In this document: in pieces, positions 46,284 through 55,894 of the stretch
Layout: the number at the start of each line of letters is the position of its first letter
Position numbering within the stretch: the first letter of the stretch is position 1
DNA from: Marinomonas sp. THO17
Lineage (GTDB): Bacteria > Pseudomonadota > Gammaproteobacteria > Pseudomonadales > Marinomonadaceae
Assembly: GCF_040436405.1 (NCBI RefSeq)
Contig: NZ_AP031575.1
Coordinates: 3,723,501 to 3,787,500 of the forward strand
Direction: 5' to 3'
DNA length: 64,000 nt
The notes under the pieces: model-generated
The model's input: only the letters and a program-made list of their open reading frames with translations
Told to the model about the DNA's origin: nothing
Database searches by the model: none
Translations under genes and position numbers: made by a program

Positions 46284-47789
46284 TTGAATATTGCCAGTGA
46301 AAGCTTGGGGTCTTGTTCTGTTCCTGAGGTGAATTTATTCGTTGATGGTCAGTACCAGCCAGCCATGTCTGGAAGCTATTTTGATCGCCTGGACCCAAGC
46401 AATGATTTGCTTGCTTCTCACGTGGCGGGTGGACGGCGTGAAGACGCGGAGCATATGATCGCTGTTGCAACGGCAAGTTTCCCCGTTTGGTCAGCGCTTC
46501 AGGTTGAGGAACGAGCAGCCATTTTACGACGCGCTAAATCTCTGATGCCTAAATATCGCGATCGCTTTGCTGATTGTATGTTGAGGGAGATTGGTGCAAC
46601 CCATGAATGGGTAGACTTTAATATTGAAGTGGCTATTGAGGCCATTGATGCTGCTGTAGATCTTGCTGTATTCCACCAATCTAATCAATCCACAACAGAA
46701 AAAGTTTCAGTCCACTCTCAGCAGAGTGCATTTCATCAAACTCAAGACTCTTATATTGTTCGTAAACCCGCAGGCGTTTGTCTTGCCATTGCGCCATGGA
46801 ATGCACCTATCGCACTTGGTATGAGAGCCGTCGTATTTCCCCTTGCCTTTGGTAATACGGTGATCTTAAAAACGTCTGAACTTTCTCCTGGTGCTCATGT
46901 GTTGTTAGCTGAGTTGCTACATGAAGCTGGTATTCCAAATGGTGTGATCGGGGCCATAACGAATGCCCCAGAACATTCCGAAGAAGTAATTACTAGCTTA
47001 ATTTCAAATCCATCGATACGTCGAGTGAACTTTACGGGTTCCACTCGAGTGGGAAAAATCATTGCCGGTATTGCTGCCAAATATCTCAAACGTTGCCTTT
47101 TAGAACTGGGAGGCAAGTCGCCTTTAATTGTATTGAAAGATGCCAATTTAGCTTTGGCTGCGAAAGAGGCTGCCTACGGAGCTTTTCTCAATCAAGGTCA
47201 AATTTGTATGGCAACGGACAGAATCATAGTCGAGCAAAGTATCGCCGATGAATTTATTAGCCTATTGACTGATATCGCTGCTCAATTAGTGGCTGGAGAT
47301 CCACGTCGTAAAGGAGTAAGGCTTGGTCCTGTTGCCAGCCCTTATGTTGTCTCGCGGTTATCTGCGCTGATTGACGATGCCATAGATAAAGGCGCTAGCT
47401 TACTAACAGGAGCGTCCCGTCGTGGGCAATTCATAGATGCGACGCTACTTGATCATATCACCCCCATGATGCGCATTTATTCAGAGGAAAGCTTTGGTCC
47501 CATTGCAGGTATCTATCGCGTTGATTCTCCAGAAGAAGCCATTACGGTAGCAAATGATTGTGAGTATGGCTTAACGGCAGCAATTTTTACCAATGACTTG
47601 GCATTAGCTGAAAGGTTAGTGGATCAGCTTGAATCTGGCATCTGTCATATTAATGGTGCCACGGTAAAAGATGATCCTTACATGCCGTTCGGTGGACTTA
47701 AGTCGAGCGGTTATGGTCGTTTTGGCGGCGACGCCTGTGTTGATGAGTTTACCGAGGTGCGCTGGATTACAGTGAACCGACAGGCTTAA
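46284..47789 (+). CDS. Aldehyde dehydrogenase (vanillin/salicylaldehyde type), first copy
   Basis: About 501 residues, NAD(P)+-dependent ALDH. The segment VCLAIAPWNAPIALG, coenzyme motif FTGSTRVGKII, ELGGKSPLIVL with the general-base Glu, and catalytic Cys in NQGQICMATDRI are seen. The paralogue at 53354 is close in sequence. The frame opens with TTG at 46230, but TTG 46284 has GGGAG nine bases before it and is the better start. It is the first gene of the operon. Its class favours aromatic aldehydes. Confidence 0.85.
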   Translation: MNIASESLGSCSVPEVNLFVDGQYQPAMSGSYFDRLDPSNDLLASHVAGGRREDAEHMIAVATASFPVWSALQVEERAAILRRAKSLMPKYRDRFADCMLREIGATHEWVDFNIEVAIEAIDAAVDLAVFHQSNQSTTEKVSVHSQQSAFHQTQDSYIVRKPAGVCLAIAPWNAPIALGMRAVVFPLAFGNTVILKTSELSPGAHVLLAELLHEAGIPNGVIGAITNAPEHSEEVITSLISNPSIRRVNFTGSTRVGKIIAGIAAKYLKRCLLELGGKSPLIVLKDANLALAAKEAAYGAFLNQGQICMATDRIIVEQSIADEFISLLTDIAAQLVAGDPRRKGVRLGPVASPYVVSRLSALIDDAIDKGASLLTGASRRGQFIDATLLDHITPMMRIYSEESFGPIAGIYRVDSPEEAITVANDCEYGLTAAIFTNDLALAERLVDQLESGICHINGATVKDDPYMPFGGLKSSGYGRFGGDACVDEFTEVRWITVNRQA

Positions 47790-47860
47790 TTGTGGTGTTT
47801 TAAGAGCATGGAATTAAGTCAATAAAAATACCTTAACTAAAAAAATAACAAGAGGTTTTT

Positions 47861-49153
47861 ATGAAAACTAATAAACGAAATTGTCTTAAGACTGGATTGT
47901 CCAAGTTACTGACTTCGGCATTAGTGGCTACTGGCTTGATTTTATCTAGTCATGTCGCAGCGGCAGACGACAATACCATTAATATAGGTTTTATTAGTCC
48001 AAGGACAGGGCCGCTTGCTAGCTTTGGTAAAACCGATGGTTTTATTTTGGAGCAAGCTCGTAAAGCTTTGGAAGATGGTATGACCATTCAAGGAAAGCAT
48101 TACAAGATCAATATTCTTGATCGTGATAGCCAATCGGATCCGGCACGAGCAGGTCAATTAGCGAAGGAACTGATTAACCAAGGAGTGGATTTGATGCTGG
48201 CGGTTTCAACCCCAGAAGTTATTAACCCAGTGGCCGATGCTGGTGAAGCCGCTGGGGTTCCTACCTTATCCACAGTGATGCCATGGGAAGCTTGGTATTA
48301 CGGTCGTGGTGCGAAACCGGGTGAACCTAGTCCGTTTAAATGGACTTATCATTTTGGCTTTGGAACGGATGAATTCTACAGAGCCTATATGTCTCAATGG
48401 TCATTACTCGATACCAATAAAAAACTGGGTGTAATGTACCCAAATGATGCGGATGGCAGTGCGATTCGTAGGGCTTTAGTGCCACGCTTTAAAGAAGCGG
48501 GCTATACGGTCATAGACCCGGGTGCCTACGAAACAGGGACAACAGACTTTTCCAGTCAGATTGCAAAATTCAAAGCAGAAAAAGTTGAAATTATTAATAC
48601 TTTCCCAATTCCACCGGATTTTGCGGCTTTCTGGCGTCAGGCTGCACAACAGGGGCTTAATCGTCAGGTAAAGATTATCCAAGTGGCTAAGACGGGATTG
48701 TTTCCTGCAGACATTGAAGTGCTAGGGTCATTAGGGCTAAAAATTGCTTCTGCTGCCTATTGGCATAAAAGCTTTCCATACACTTCGACATTAACCGGCC
48801 AAAATGGTACGCAGCTGGCGGATTTATGGGAGCAAGAGACAGGTGAGCAATGGACTCAACAGCTAGGAGCAACCTTATCCTTATTGGATGCCGCCACGGA
48901 AGCCTTAAAGCGCGCTAAAAACCCCAAATCACATGCGGATATTCGCGATGCGATTGCCACATTAAACGTGACAACCATAGGCGGAAAGGTCGATTTTACC
49001 TCTGGCCCCGTGCCTAATGTATCGCCTGGTCCAATTTTGGGGGCGCAATGGGTGAAAGGGACAGGAAAACATAAATTGGATTATGTGATTACTGAAAATG
49101 CAACAGATACAAATGTACCTGTTAGTCACAAACTTCTCCCTTATAACCGTTAG
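47861..49153 (+). CDS. ABC transporter substrate-binding protein (branched-chain amino acid type)
   Basis: 430 residues. Signal peptide (ALVATGLILSSHVAAA), then a Peripla_BP_6 domain with the opening NIGFISPRTGPLASFGKTDG and DRDSQSDPARAGQLAKELIN, VDLMLAVSTPEVINPVADAG. It is longer than typical LivJ/LivK receptors, and the binding pocket motifs resemble those of aromatic or amide receptors rather than LIV ones (only weak support). It precedes two ATPase and two permease genes. Confidence 0.85.
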   Translation: MKTNKRNCLKTGLSKLLTSALVATGLILSSHVAAADDNTINIGFISPRTGPLASFGKTDGFILEQARKALEDGMTIQGKHYKINILDRDSQSDPARAGQLAKELINQGVDLMLAVSTPEVINPVADAGEAAGVPTLSTVMPWEAWYYGRGAKPGEPSPFKWTYHFGFGTDEFYRAYMSQWSLLDTNKKLGVMYPNDADGSAIRRALVPRFKEAGYTVIDPGAYETGTTDFSSQIAKFKAEKVEIINTFPIPPDFAAFWRQAAQQGLNRQVKIIQVAKTGLFPADIEVLGSLGLKIASAAYWHKSFPYTSTLTGQNGTQLADLWEQETGEQWTQQLGATLSLLDAATEALKRAKNPKSHADIRDAIATLNVTTIGGKVDFTSGPVPNVSPGPILGAQWVKGTGKHKLDYVITENATDTNVPVSHKLLPYNR

Positions 49154-49163
49154 GGAGTATTCC

Positions 49164-49910
49164 GTGGAAAATATCTCTTATTCACAACTACAAGCGACAG
49201 GACTTCATAAGTCGTTCGGTCGAGTGCAAGTGTTGAATGGAATTGATTTCGCTATGGACACCAACGATGCCATTGGCATCGTTGGGCCTAATGGGGCAGG
49301 AAAGTCTACCTTGTTGAGTGTTTTGTCGGGAGCCCAGGCCCCAAGTAAAGGCGAGATTATTCTTAATAATCAAAACATTACCCATTCTCCAGCTCGTCAA
49401 CGGGCGAAGCAGGGATTGGTTAGAACACATCAAATTCCCAAGCCCTTTTCGGGCATTACTGTGTTTGAAAATGTTTTTGTCGCGGCGATTCATGCGGCGA
49501 CAAAAAATCGTGAAGAGGCTTACGACATAGCGTTAGAGTCAATCAAGTTATGCGGTATGTTGCACCTTGCTAATCGGGATGCAGACAGCATAGGTCTGTT
49601 AGATCGTAAGCGGTTGGAATTAGCTCGTGCTTTGGCCACGCAACCTAAGCTTTTGTTTTTGGATGAAATTGGTGGCGGTCTCACTGAGGCCGAAGCCCTC
49701 GCATTAGTGGATACCATTTTGATCTTAAAAGAGCGCGGTATTGGCATAGTGTGGATTGAACACATTGTGCATATTTTGCTGCGCGTCGTTAAACGTCTCA
49801 TTTGCATGGATAACGGCCAGATCATTGCGCAAGGTGATCCTCAAGCTGTGATGTCTGATCAAGCCGTAATAAAAGCTTACATGGGGGGGAGCATTGATGT
49901 TGTCGGTTAA
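49164..49910 (+). CDS. livG: ABC transporter ATP-binding protein, LivG type
   Basis: About 248 residues. Walker A GPNGAGKST, a Q-loop region (RTHQIPKPFSGITVFENVFV), a signature-like LLDRKRLELARALATQPKLL in place of LSGGQ, and Walker B LLFLDEIGGGL followed by the switch His in WIEHIVHILL. The signature is degenerate (SIGLLDRKR), as in many LivG proteins. Start is GTG 49164 with AGGGAG nearby; the frame extends into the preceding gene. Confidence 0.88.
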   Translation: MENISYSQLQATGLHKSFGRVQVLNGIDFAMDTNDAIGIVGPNGAGKSTLLSVLSGAQAPSKGEIILNNQNITHSPARQRAKQGLVRTHQIPKPFSGITVFENVFVAAIHAATKNREEAYDIALESIKLCGMLHLANRDADSIGLLDRKRLELARALATQPKLLFLDEIGGGLTEAEALALVDTILILKERGIGIVWIEHIVHILLRVVKRLICMDNGQIIAQGDPQAVMSDQAVIKAYMGGSIDVVG

Positions 49911-50616
49911 AGACTTAGATGTACGTTATGGGCAATTTAGAGCAGTGCGCGGGGTATCCTTAGATGTTAAGCAGGGCGAAAAAATTGCGCTGATCGGTGC
50001 CAATGGTGCCGGTAAATCTACTATGTTACGAGCCATTGCTGGCGCTTTACCGATTCACTCCGGAACCTTGTCTTTTAAAGATCAGCCCATTACGCACTTG
50101 CCTTCTTGTGATCGAGTCAAACAAGGATTATCACTGGTGCCGGAAGGGCGTCGTTTGTTTGCTGAGATGACCATAGAAGAGAATTTATTATTAGGAAAGT
50201 CCACCAATAGAACAGGGGACTGGGATCTCGAACGTATATTTGCAACCTTTCCTAATTTAGTCAAACGGCGTCATGCCAAAGCGGGCAGTTTATCGGGAGG
50301 CGAGCAACAAGCTACCGCCATTGGTCGTTCTTTGATGTCCAACCCAGAACTGCTGATTTTAGATGAGGTGAGTCTAGGTTTATCTCCCTTAGTGGTTGAT
50401 CAAGTGTATGCCTCAATAGAAAAACTGCGTGGTAGCGGCACCACGATTATCCTAGTAGAGCAAGCATTAGATAGGGCAATAAGCTTTGCTGAACGAGCTG
50501 TTTGTATGCTGGAAGGTCGAATTGTGTTGGATAAACTCACGGAAGAAACCAATCGCAATGAAATTACTCAGGCCTATTTTGGTTTGCAAAATAATGCGAC
50601 GCAGGAGGCCTCATGA
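49897..50616 (+). CDS. livF: ABC transporter ATP-binding protein, LivF type
   Basis: About 239 residues. Walker A GANGAGKST, signature LSGGEQQATAIGRSLMSN, Walker B LLILDEVSLGL, D-loop LSPLVVDQ, switch His region replaced by ILVEQALDRA typical of LivF. ATG 49897 lies in a GGGGGGAG ribosome site and overlaps the end of the LivG gene by 14 bases. The pair forms the ATPase dimer of the importer. Confidence 0.9.
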   Translation: MLSVKDLDVRYGQFRAVRGVSLDVKQGEKIALIGANGAGKSTMLRAIAGALPIHSGTLSFKDQPITHLPSCDRVKQGLSLVPEGRRLFAEMTIEENLLLGKSTNRTGDWDLERIFATFPNLVKRRHAKAGSLSGGEQQATAIGRSLMSNPELLILDEVSLGLSPLVVDQVYASIEKLRGSGTTIILVEQALDRAISFAERAVCMLEGRIVLDKLTEETNRNEITQAYFGLQNNATQEAS

Positions 50617-51515
50617 TTCATAGTCTGGTACAAGCGATTTTGTTAGGTGGCTATTATGCGCTGATTGCCTGTGGTCTGGCCTTTATGTTTCAAGTCATGC
50701 GCATCATTAATTTAGCGCACGGCTCACTGGCCATTTTAAGTGCTTATCTGGTGTGGATAATTACCGATGCCCAAGCCTTATCCCCTTTTATTTCTCTATT
50801 AATAGTATTGCCCATCATGGCGATGATTGGTTGGTTATTACAGCGCGCTATTTTAGAGCGTGCTACTAAGGGGGGAGAACTATTGCCGGTGTTGAGTACC
50901 TTTGGTCTCTCGATTGTTATTGATAACTTATTATTCCAACACTTTGGCGCCAACACTCGTACCCTAGCATCTTATGTCGGCGACTTAAGTTGGGAATCCT
51001 ATCAATTGTTTGACCTATGGATTGGCAAGCTGCCCGTGATCATTTTTGTTACTGCGATTATCGTGATTGGCGGATTGGATTTTGTGTTGCGTTTTACTTC
51101 TCTTGGGCGACAAATTCGAGCGACGGCGTTTGATTCTGATACCGCGGGACTGGTCGGTATTGATGCTCGTAAAACGGCAGCGATTGCCGCAGCGATTGCC
51201 ATGATGACAGTGGCTATTTCGGGGAGTGCGTTAGGGTTAAGAGGGACTTTTGATGCCTATGCTGGTGCGCCACAGCTCTTATTTGCGTTTGAAGCAACCA
51301 TTATCGGCGGTGTGAGGTCTCTATGGGGAGTATTTCTTGGCGGCATTGTATTGGCGATAGCGCAAAGTATTGGTGCTTTGATCCATCCTCAAGGCTTTCT
51401 CTTAGGCGGTCATTTTGTTTTCTTACTGTTTTTATTCGTCAGAATTTACCTCAATCGTGACTTTTTTAATTTAGGACATTGGCTCGGCAAAAAGAGTAAG
51501 GGTGAATCGCAATGA
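50613..51515 (+). CDS. livH: ABC transporter permease, LivH type
   Basis: 300 residues with eight or so membrane segments. Features: LLGGYYALIACGLAFMFQVM near the start, MRIINLAHGSLAILSAYLVW and the EAA-like loop SLGRQIRATAFDSDTAGLVG. ATG overlaps the LivF stop by four bases (ATGA). Forms the membrane channel with LivM. Confidence 0.9.
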   Translation: MIHSLVQAILLGGYYALIACGLAFMFQVMRIINLAHGSLAILSAYLVWIITDAQALSPFISLLIVLPIMAMIGWLLQRAILERATKGGELLPVLSTFGLSIVIDNLLFQHFGANTRTLASYVGDLSWESYQLFDLWIGKLPVIIFVTAIIVIGGLDFVLRFTSLGRQIRATAFDSDTAGLVGIDARKTAAIAAAIAMMTVAISGSALGLRGTFDAYAGAPQLLFAFEATIIGGVRSLWGVFLGGIVLAIAQSIGALIHPQGFLLGGHFVFLLFLFVRIYLNRDFFNLGHWLGKKSKGESQ

Positions 51516-52537
51516 TTATTAAACGCTCAAATGCCTATTCAAAGGTGACTATTATCACTGTCATGCTGTTATTAATGGTACTAATCATTACTCCCTTTAT
51601 GGCATCAGATAATGTCTTAGAACGACTTACTGTACTGTTTATTTACATCATAATGGCGGCCATGTGGAATACCTTAGCGGGTTTTGGGGGCTTGGTATCA
51701 ATTGGCCAGCAATTATTTTTTGGCTTAGGGGCCTACGCCACTATCCGTTTAGCTCATCTGGGGATGCCTCCTTTTACTGCCGTATTCATGGCAGCGGTTC
51801 TGGTCGGTTTGCTTAGTTGGCCAATTTCTAAGTTTATGTTGCGCTTAAAAGCGGCTGAATTTGGTATTGGCATGTGGGTATTAGCTTCGGTTGGACATTT
51901 GTTGGTGAATCTTGATCCCTTAATACAAGGGGAAACGGGCACCTCATTGATTTCCCTGAATGTTTATCAAATAGAAACGCGTCGTGTGTTGATTTATCTT
52001 GCTGCGTTAATCTGCATGTCTGGGTTGTTAATTGGACTTTTTTATCTACTACGTTCAAAAGCTGGCATCGCGATGCAAGCTATTCGTGATAATGAGGAAG
52101 CGGCTGACTCGATTGGTGTCGATGCCCAAACCGTCAAAAAGTGGTTCTTTATTTTTGCCGCCTTTGGTACGGCATTGGCTGGAGCCTTATGGTTAGCACA
52201 AGCACTATCTTTCCAACCTAAAACCTATTTTTCCGTGCAATGGACCGCTTACATGATTTTCATGGTGCTTGTCGGTGGCATTGGACGTTTTGAAGGTGCG
52301 ATTCTTGGCGCTTTATTGTTTTTTGCCGTAGAAACATGGTTTGCCGATACGGGCGTTTGGTATCTGGTGGGCTTGGGTGGGGTTGCTGTTCTCTGCTCTT
52401 TATTTTTTCCAAAAGGGCTGTGGGGAGCGATTGAGTCACGTTGGGGGCTACGTCTTGTTTCAGTAGGCTACCAAGTAACAGAGGAAACATTAAACCAATT
52501 AAGCCCTAAAAATAAAATAACAAGTAGGAGTGAGTGA
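51512..52537 (+). CDS. livM: ABC transporter permease, LivM type
   Basis: 341 residues with about nine membrane segments. Typical segments: IMAAMWNTLAGFGGLVSIGQ, FFGLGAYATIRLAHLG and SKAGIAMQAIRDNEEAADSI with GVDAQTVK. It overlaps LivH by four bases (ATGA) and the SDR start by one (TGATG). Confidence 0.9.
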   Translation: MIIKRSNAYSKVTIITVMLLLMVLIITPFMASDNVLERLTVLFIYIIMAAMWNTLAGFGGLVSIGQQLFFGLGAYATIRLAHLGMPPFTAVFMAAVLVGLLSWPISKFMLRLKAAEFGIGMWVLASVGHLLVNLDPLIQGETGTSLISLNVYQIETRRVLIYLAALICMSGLLIGLFYLLRSKAGIAMQAIRDNEEAADSIGVDAQTVKKWFFIFAAFGTALAGALWLAQALSFQPKTYFSVQWTAYMIFMVLVGGIGRFEGAILGALLFFAVETWFADTGVWYLVGLGGVAVLCSLFFPKGLWGAIESRWGLRLVSVGYQVTEETLNQLSPKNKITSRSE

Positions 52538-53325
52538 TGATGTTATTCGGTAAAACCATTGTCATAACAGGCGTCTCCAGTGGTATTGGCCGACGCACCG
52601 CAGAGCTTGCTGCACAAATGGGAGCTGAGGTGATTGGCATTGATCTGGTGAAGCCAGAGCAAGTCATCGGGCGTTTTATAGAGGCTGATATCTCTTCGCA
52701 AGAGGGAGTAGATCAACTGATTCTGCAACTACCTGCTGACCTTGATGCCTTGTGTAATATCGCTGGTGTGTCTGGTCAATCAGGTGCAGCTAAGACACTG
52801 GCGATTAATTTTTTTGGCCTGAAGGCATTGTCAGAAGGTCTGATTTCGAAACTTCGAACGGGTGGTTGCATAGTCAATGTCGCGTCGATAGCAGGTTTTG
52901 GCTGGAGAGAAAGCAGTCAAGGTGCCAGTGCTATTGCTAAGTTGTCCGGTTTCCCTGATGCCCATCAGGTGGTGAAAGATTTCAATATTCCAAATGAAGC
53001 TGGCTACCCAATTTCAAAAGAGGTTCTTTTAGTGTGGACCATGTTGGCTTGCCAACAGGAATCTTTTAGATCTCGTCACATTCGTGTCAATGCGGTATCT
53101 CCTGGTCCAGTAGAAACCCCCATATTGACTCAATTTCGTCAAGTACTAGGTGATGAGAGAGTGAATTCCGATGTTGAGCGTGTAGGGCGTGCTGGTAAGG
53201 TTGGGGACATTGCCCCGGCCATTCTCTTTCTATGCTCTGATGCTGCGCGCTGGATTAATGGCAATAATCTTGCCACTGACGGCGGCTTAGAAGCCTCGTT
53301 AACTATTGAACAATTTAACCTATAA
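52537..53325 (+). CDS. Short-chain dehydrogenase, coniferyl-alcohol dehydrogenase-like
   Basis: About 262 residues. NAD(P) loop TGVSSGIG (about residues 12-19), NIAGV-type segment, catalytic Ser in NVASIAG, and Tyr/Lys in YPISK. The overall arrangement, with a short N-terminal region (EVIGIDLVKPEQVIGRFIEA) and RVNAVSPGPVETPILTQF, resembles CalA coniferyl-alcohol and 3-alpha-hydroxysteroid dehydrogenases. It would oxidise an alcohol to the aldehyde used by the flanking ALDHs. The ribosome site TAGGAG lies before ATG 52537. Substrate inferred only from class and context. Confidence 0.82.
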   Translation: MMLFGKTIVITGVSSGIGRRTAELAAQMGAEVIGIDLVKPEQVIGRFIEADISSQEGVDQLILQLPADLDALCNIAGVSGQSGAAKTLAINFFGLKALSEGLISKLRTGGCIVNVASIAGFGWRESSQGASAIAKLSGFPDAHQVVKDFNIPNEAGYPISKEVLLVWTMLACQQESFRSRHIRVNAVSPGPVETPILTQFRQVLGDERVNSDVERVGRAGKVGDIAPAILFLCSDAARWINGNNLATDGGLEASLTIEQFNL

Positions 53326-53353
53326 CCTTTAATACCTAGAAAGGAGTCACGTA

Positions 53354-54802
53354 ATGACAACCGTTTTATTAAGCATTGGTGGTAAAGACAGTTTGGCAAG
53401 CAATGCAAAGACTTATACCCGTTTGGATCCAGTTACCAGAGAGGTGGCGTCTGTCTGTGCGGCTGCTTCATTAGAAGATGTGGCGAGTGTTGCCAAAGCG
53501 GCAGATGAAGCTTTTACCAACTGGTCAACAGTTGCTCCTGCTGAGCGTCGAGCTTTGTTAAATAAAGCCGCAGATATTTTGCAATCAAGAACAGATGATT
53601 TTATCAGTGCAATGCTCACTGAAACTGGAGCAACCGGCCCTTGGGCAGGCTTTAATGTCAAACTTGCGGCAGACCATATTCGTGAAGCAGCAGCATTAAC
53701 GACACAAGTAGGGGGCGAGGTGATTCCAGCCAATAAACCGGGAACCCTAGCCATGTCAGTAAACAAACCCAAGGGTGTGTGTTTGGCTATAGCGCCTTGG
53801 AATGCACCCGTTATTCTGGGTGCCCGTGCGATTGCCACACCGCTGGCCTGTGGTAATACCGTTATTCTTAAAAGCTCGGAGTGTTGTCCACAGACCCACA
53901 GATTAATCATTGATTGCTTTATCGAAGCCGGTTTTCCTGCTGGGGTGGTTAATTTGCTATCAAATGATCCAAGTGATGCAGCAGAGATAGTGAAGGCATT
54001 GATTGAGGCACCAGAAGTGCGCCATGTGAACTTTACTGGATCCAGCTCAGTAGGGCGTGTAATTGGTCGCTTAGCGGGAGAAAACTTAAAACCTGCTTTG
54101 CTTGAATTAGGCGGTAAAGCGCCATTGGTTGTATTGTCCGATGCGGACATTGAGGGCGCAGTGAACGCTGCAATCTTTGGGGCTTTTATGAACCAAGGAC
54201 AAATTTGTATGTCGACGGAACGACTTATTGTGGATGACAGCATCGCAGATGAGTTTGTTGCTTTGCTGGTGGAAAAAGCGTCGAAATTACCTTGGGGGAA
54301 CCCTCGTGATCAGGTTGTTCTTGGTTCTCTGGTAAACCCTGAGTCGGCAGATAAAATGCGCCACTTGATAGACGATGCTCTAGCAAAAGGGGCTAAGTTA
54401 GTTTGTGGCGGAGAAAATGATGGTGCGATTTTCTCAGCGACTCTATTGGATGGTGTAAATGATCAAATGCGCATTTACAGTGAAGAAAGTTTTGGTCCAG
54501 TGAAGTCGATTATACGTGTCAATGGCGATGCAGAAGCCATTAAAGTAGCTAATGATAGTGAGTATGGCTTATCGGCGGCTCTGTTCTCGCAAAACATAAA
54601 TCGAGCGCTGGCTTGTGCTAATGCGATAAAAAGCGGTATCTGTCACATTAATGGACCAACTTTGGCTGATGAACCACAAATGCCGTTTGGAGGCGTTGGT
54701 GATTCGGGCTATGGTTGTTTTGGTGGCAAAGCAGGGATTGCCGAATTCACGGATCTTCGTTGGATTACTATTGAAGATCCAGCACAGCATTATCCTTTCT
54801 AA
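53354..54802 (+). CDS. Aldehyde dehydrogenase (vanillin/salicylaldehyde type), second copy
   Basis: 482 residues. VCLAIAPWNAPVILGARAIA, FTGSSSVGRVIGR, ELGGKAPLVVL and catalytic Cys in NQGQICMSTERL. Close paralogue of the first gene of the operon (46284), suggesting a duplication or two related substrates. ATG 53354 with GAAAGGAG eight bases before. Last gene of the operon; a hairpin terminator follows. Confidence 0.87.
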   Translation: MTTVLLSIGGKDSLASNAKTYTRLDPVTREVASVCAAASLEDVASVAKAADEAFTNWSTVAPAERRALLNKAADILQSRTDDFISAMLTETGATGPWAGFNVKLAADHIREAAALTTQVGGEVIPANKPGTLAMSVNKPKGVCLAIAPWNAPVILGARAIATPLACGNTVILKSSECCPQTHRLIIDCFIEAGFPAGVVNLLSNDPSDAAEIVKALIEAPEVRHVNFTGSSSVGRVIGRLAGENLKPALLELGGKAPLVVLSDADIEGAVNAAIFGAFMNQGQICMSTERLIVDDSIADEFVALLVEKASKLPWGNPRDQVVLGSLVNPESADKMRHLIDDALAKGAKLVCGGENDGAIFSATLLDGVNDQMRIYSEESFGPVKSIIRVNGDAEAIKVANDSEYGLSAALFSQNINRALACANAIKSGICHINGPTLADEPQMPFGGVGDSGYGCFGGKAGIAEFTDLRWITIEDPAQHYPF

Positions 54803-54812
54803 GGATTAATTT

Positions 54813-54858
54813 GGTGGTCAAGTGAAACAGTTTTATTGAACACTTCACTTTGACCACC
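54813..54858 (+). terminator. Terminator of the ABC/ALDH operon
   Basis: GGTGGTCAAGTGA (54813-54825) pairs with TCACTTTGACCACC (54845-54858), with one bulged base in a stem of about 13 bp, followed by ttactctt. Confidence 0.65.
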
Positions 54859-54880
54859 TTACTCTTCATGTGTATTTGGG

Positions 54881-54997
54881 TCTCTAAATAAGAGTTCTAC
54901 CAAATCTAGTCTCGCTGCCAAGAAAAACCGCTGGTTAGCAAAAAAAGACGGTCAGATTAACAGCGCCAGAAGAAGCAATTGGGCTTTGTCTGGATAG
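54881..54997 (+). pseudogene. Remnant of a second ArfB C-terminus
   Basis: In frame with a stop at 54995, the translation SSTKSSLAAKKNRWLAKKDG and QINSARRSNWALSG aligns with the tail of ArfB at 24767-24868 (TKPSRAAKKKRLDDKKRKGQ, IKNLRRNDWG). The GGQ domain is absent. It lies in a 384-base gap between the operon and nudK, whose only other content is the terminator. Confidence 0.65.
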
Positions 54998-55186
54998 TCA
55001 CAAATTATGTGACTTTTGCTTCCTTGTTGATGTGTCTAAAAATGAGCGAAAGCTCTGACAAAGTGGGGTTGGAAAACCTTATCTCCCGTTATGGAGAAAG
55101 AGGAATGTGACTTAATTGCCGTGGGGCTGTTAAGAAATTGCTGTTTTTCGTTAGAATGGCAATGACCTCATAAACAGGAGACGGCG

Positions 55187-55765
55187 ATGAGCGGTAAGAT
55201 AAGAAATGTGGAAAAAACCTTGTTATCCGATAACTGGTATACCCTAAATAAATATTCTTATGACTACCAGAACCCAAAAGGAGAATGGGAGCGCCATGAA
55301 AGAGAAGCTTATGATAGAGGCAATGGCTCAACCATCTTGCTGTATCATCCTCAAAAACGCACGGTTATTTTAACCCGTCAATTTCGTTTACCCAGCTATG
55401 TGAATGGCAATTCTGATGGCATGTTGATCGAAACCTGTGCTGGTTTGCTGGACGAAGATAACCCAGAAGAATGCATTCGCAAAGAAGCGGAAGAAGAAAC
55501 AGGATTTCGCCTTGAGAAGGTGAAAAAAGTCTATGAAGCTTATATGTCACCGGGTTCGGTGACCGAGGTACTGCATTTTTTTGTTGCTGAATACCATGAT
55601 GCCATGAAAGTGTCGGCAGGTGGTGGCCTAGACGAAGAGCAAGAACACATTGAAGTATTGGAACTTGAATTGACCAAAGCACTTGAAATGGTAGCGGCAG
55701 GGGAAATCAAAGACGGAAAAACCATTATGTTACTGCAATATGCACAATTACAGGGGCTTTGTTAA
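55187..55765 (+). CDS. nudK: GDP-mannose pyrophosphatase NudK
   Basis: 192 residues, Nudix hydrolase. The Nudix box GX5EX7REUXEEXGU is at about residues 85-107 ([22 protein letters not shown]). The N-terminal [20 protein letters not shown] segment and the [14 protein letters not shown] segment fit NudK, which hydrolyses GDP-mannose to mannose-1-phosphate and GMP. ATG 55187 has AGGAGA before it. Transcribed alone; a mannose-1-phosphate guanylyltransferase is 3 kb downstream. Confidence 0.88.
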   Translation: MSGKIRNVEKTLLSDNWYTLNKYSYDYQNPKGEWERHEREAYDRGNGSTILLYHPQKRTVILTRQFRLPSYVNGNSDGMLIETCAGLLDEDNPEECIRKEAEEETGFRLEKVKKVYEAYMSPGSVTEVLHFFVAEYHDAMKVSAGGGLDEEQEHIEVLELELTKALEMVAAGEIKDGKTIMLLQYAQLQGLC

Positions 55766-55894
55766 GTCATTTTAAGTGCATAGTAATTTAAGTGCATAGT
55801 AATCTTTGTTATTTTTGCACTATGGTTTCAAGGTTTGGGTGTTCTAATTATAAAAGCGTCATTTTTATGATGCTTTAATCAAGATGTTCTTGTC

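Noticed and set aside
53413-54243. 276-codon ORF opposite the second aldehyde dehydrogenase
   Set aside because: Long antisense shadow of a gene with intact catalytic motifs.
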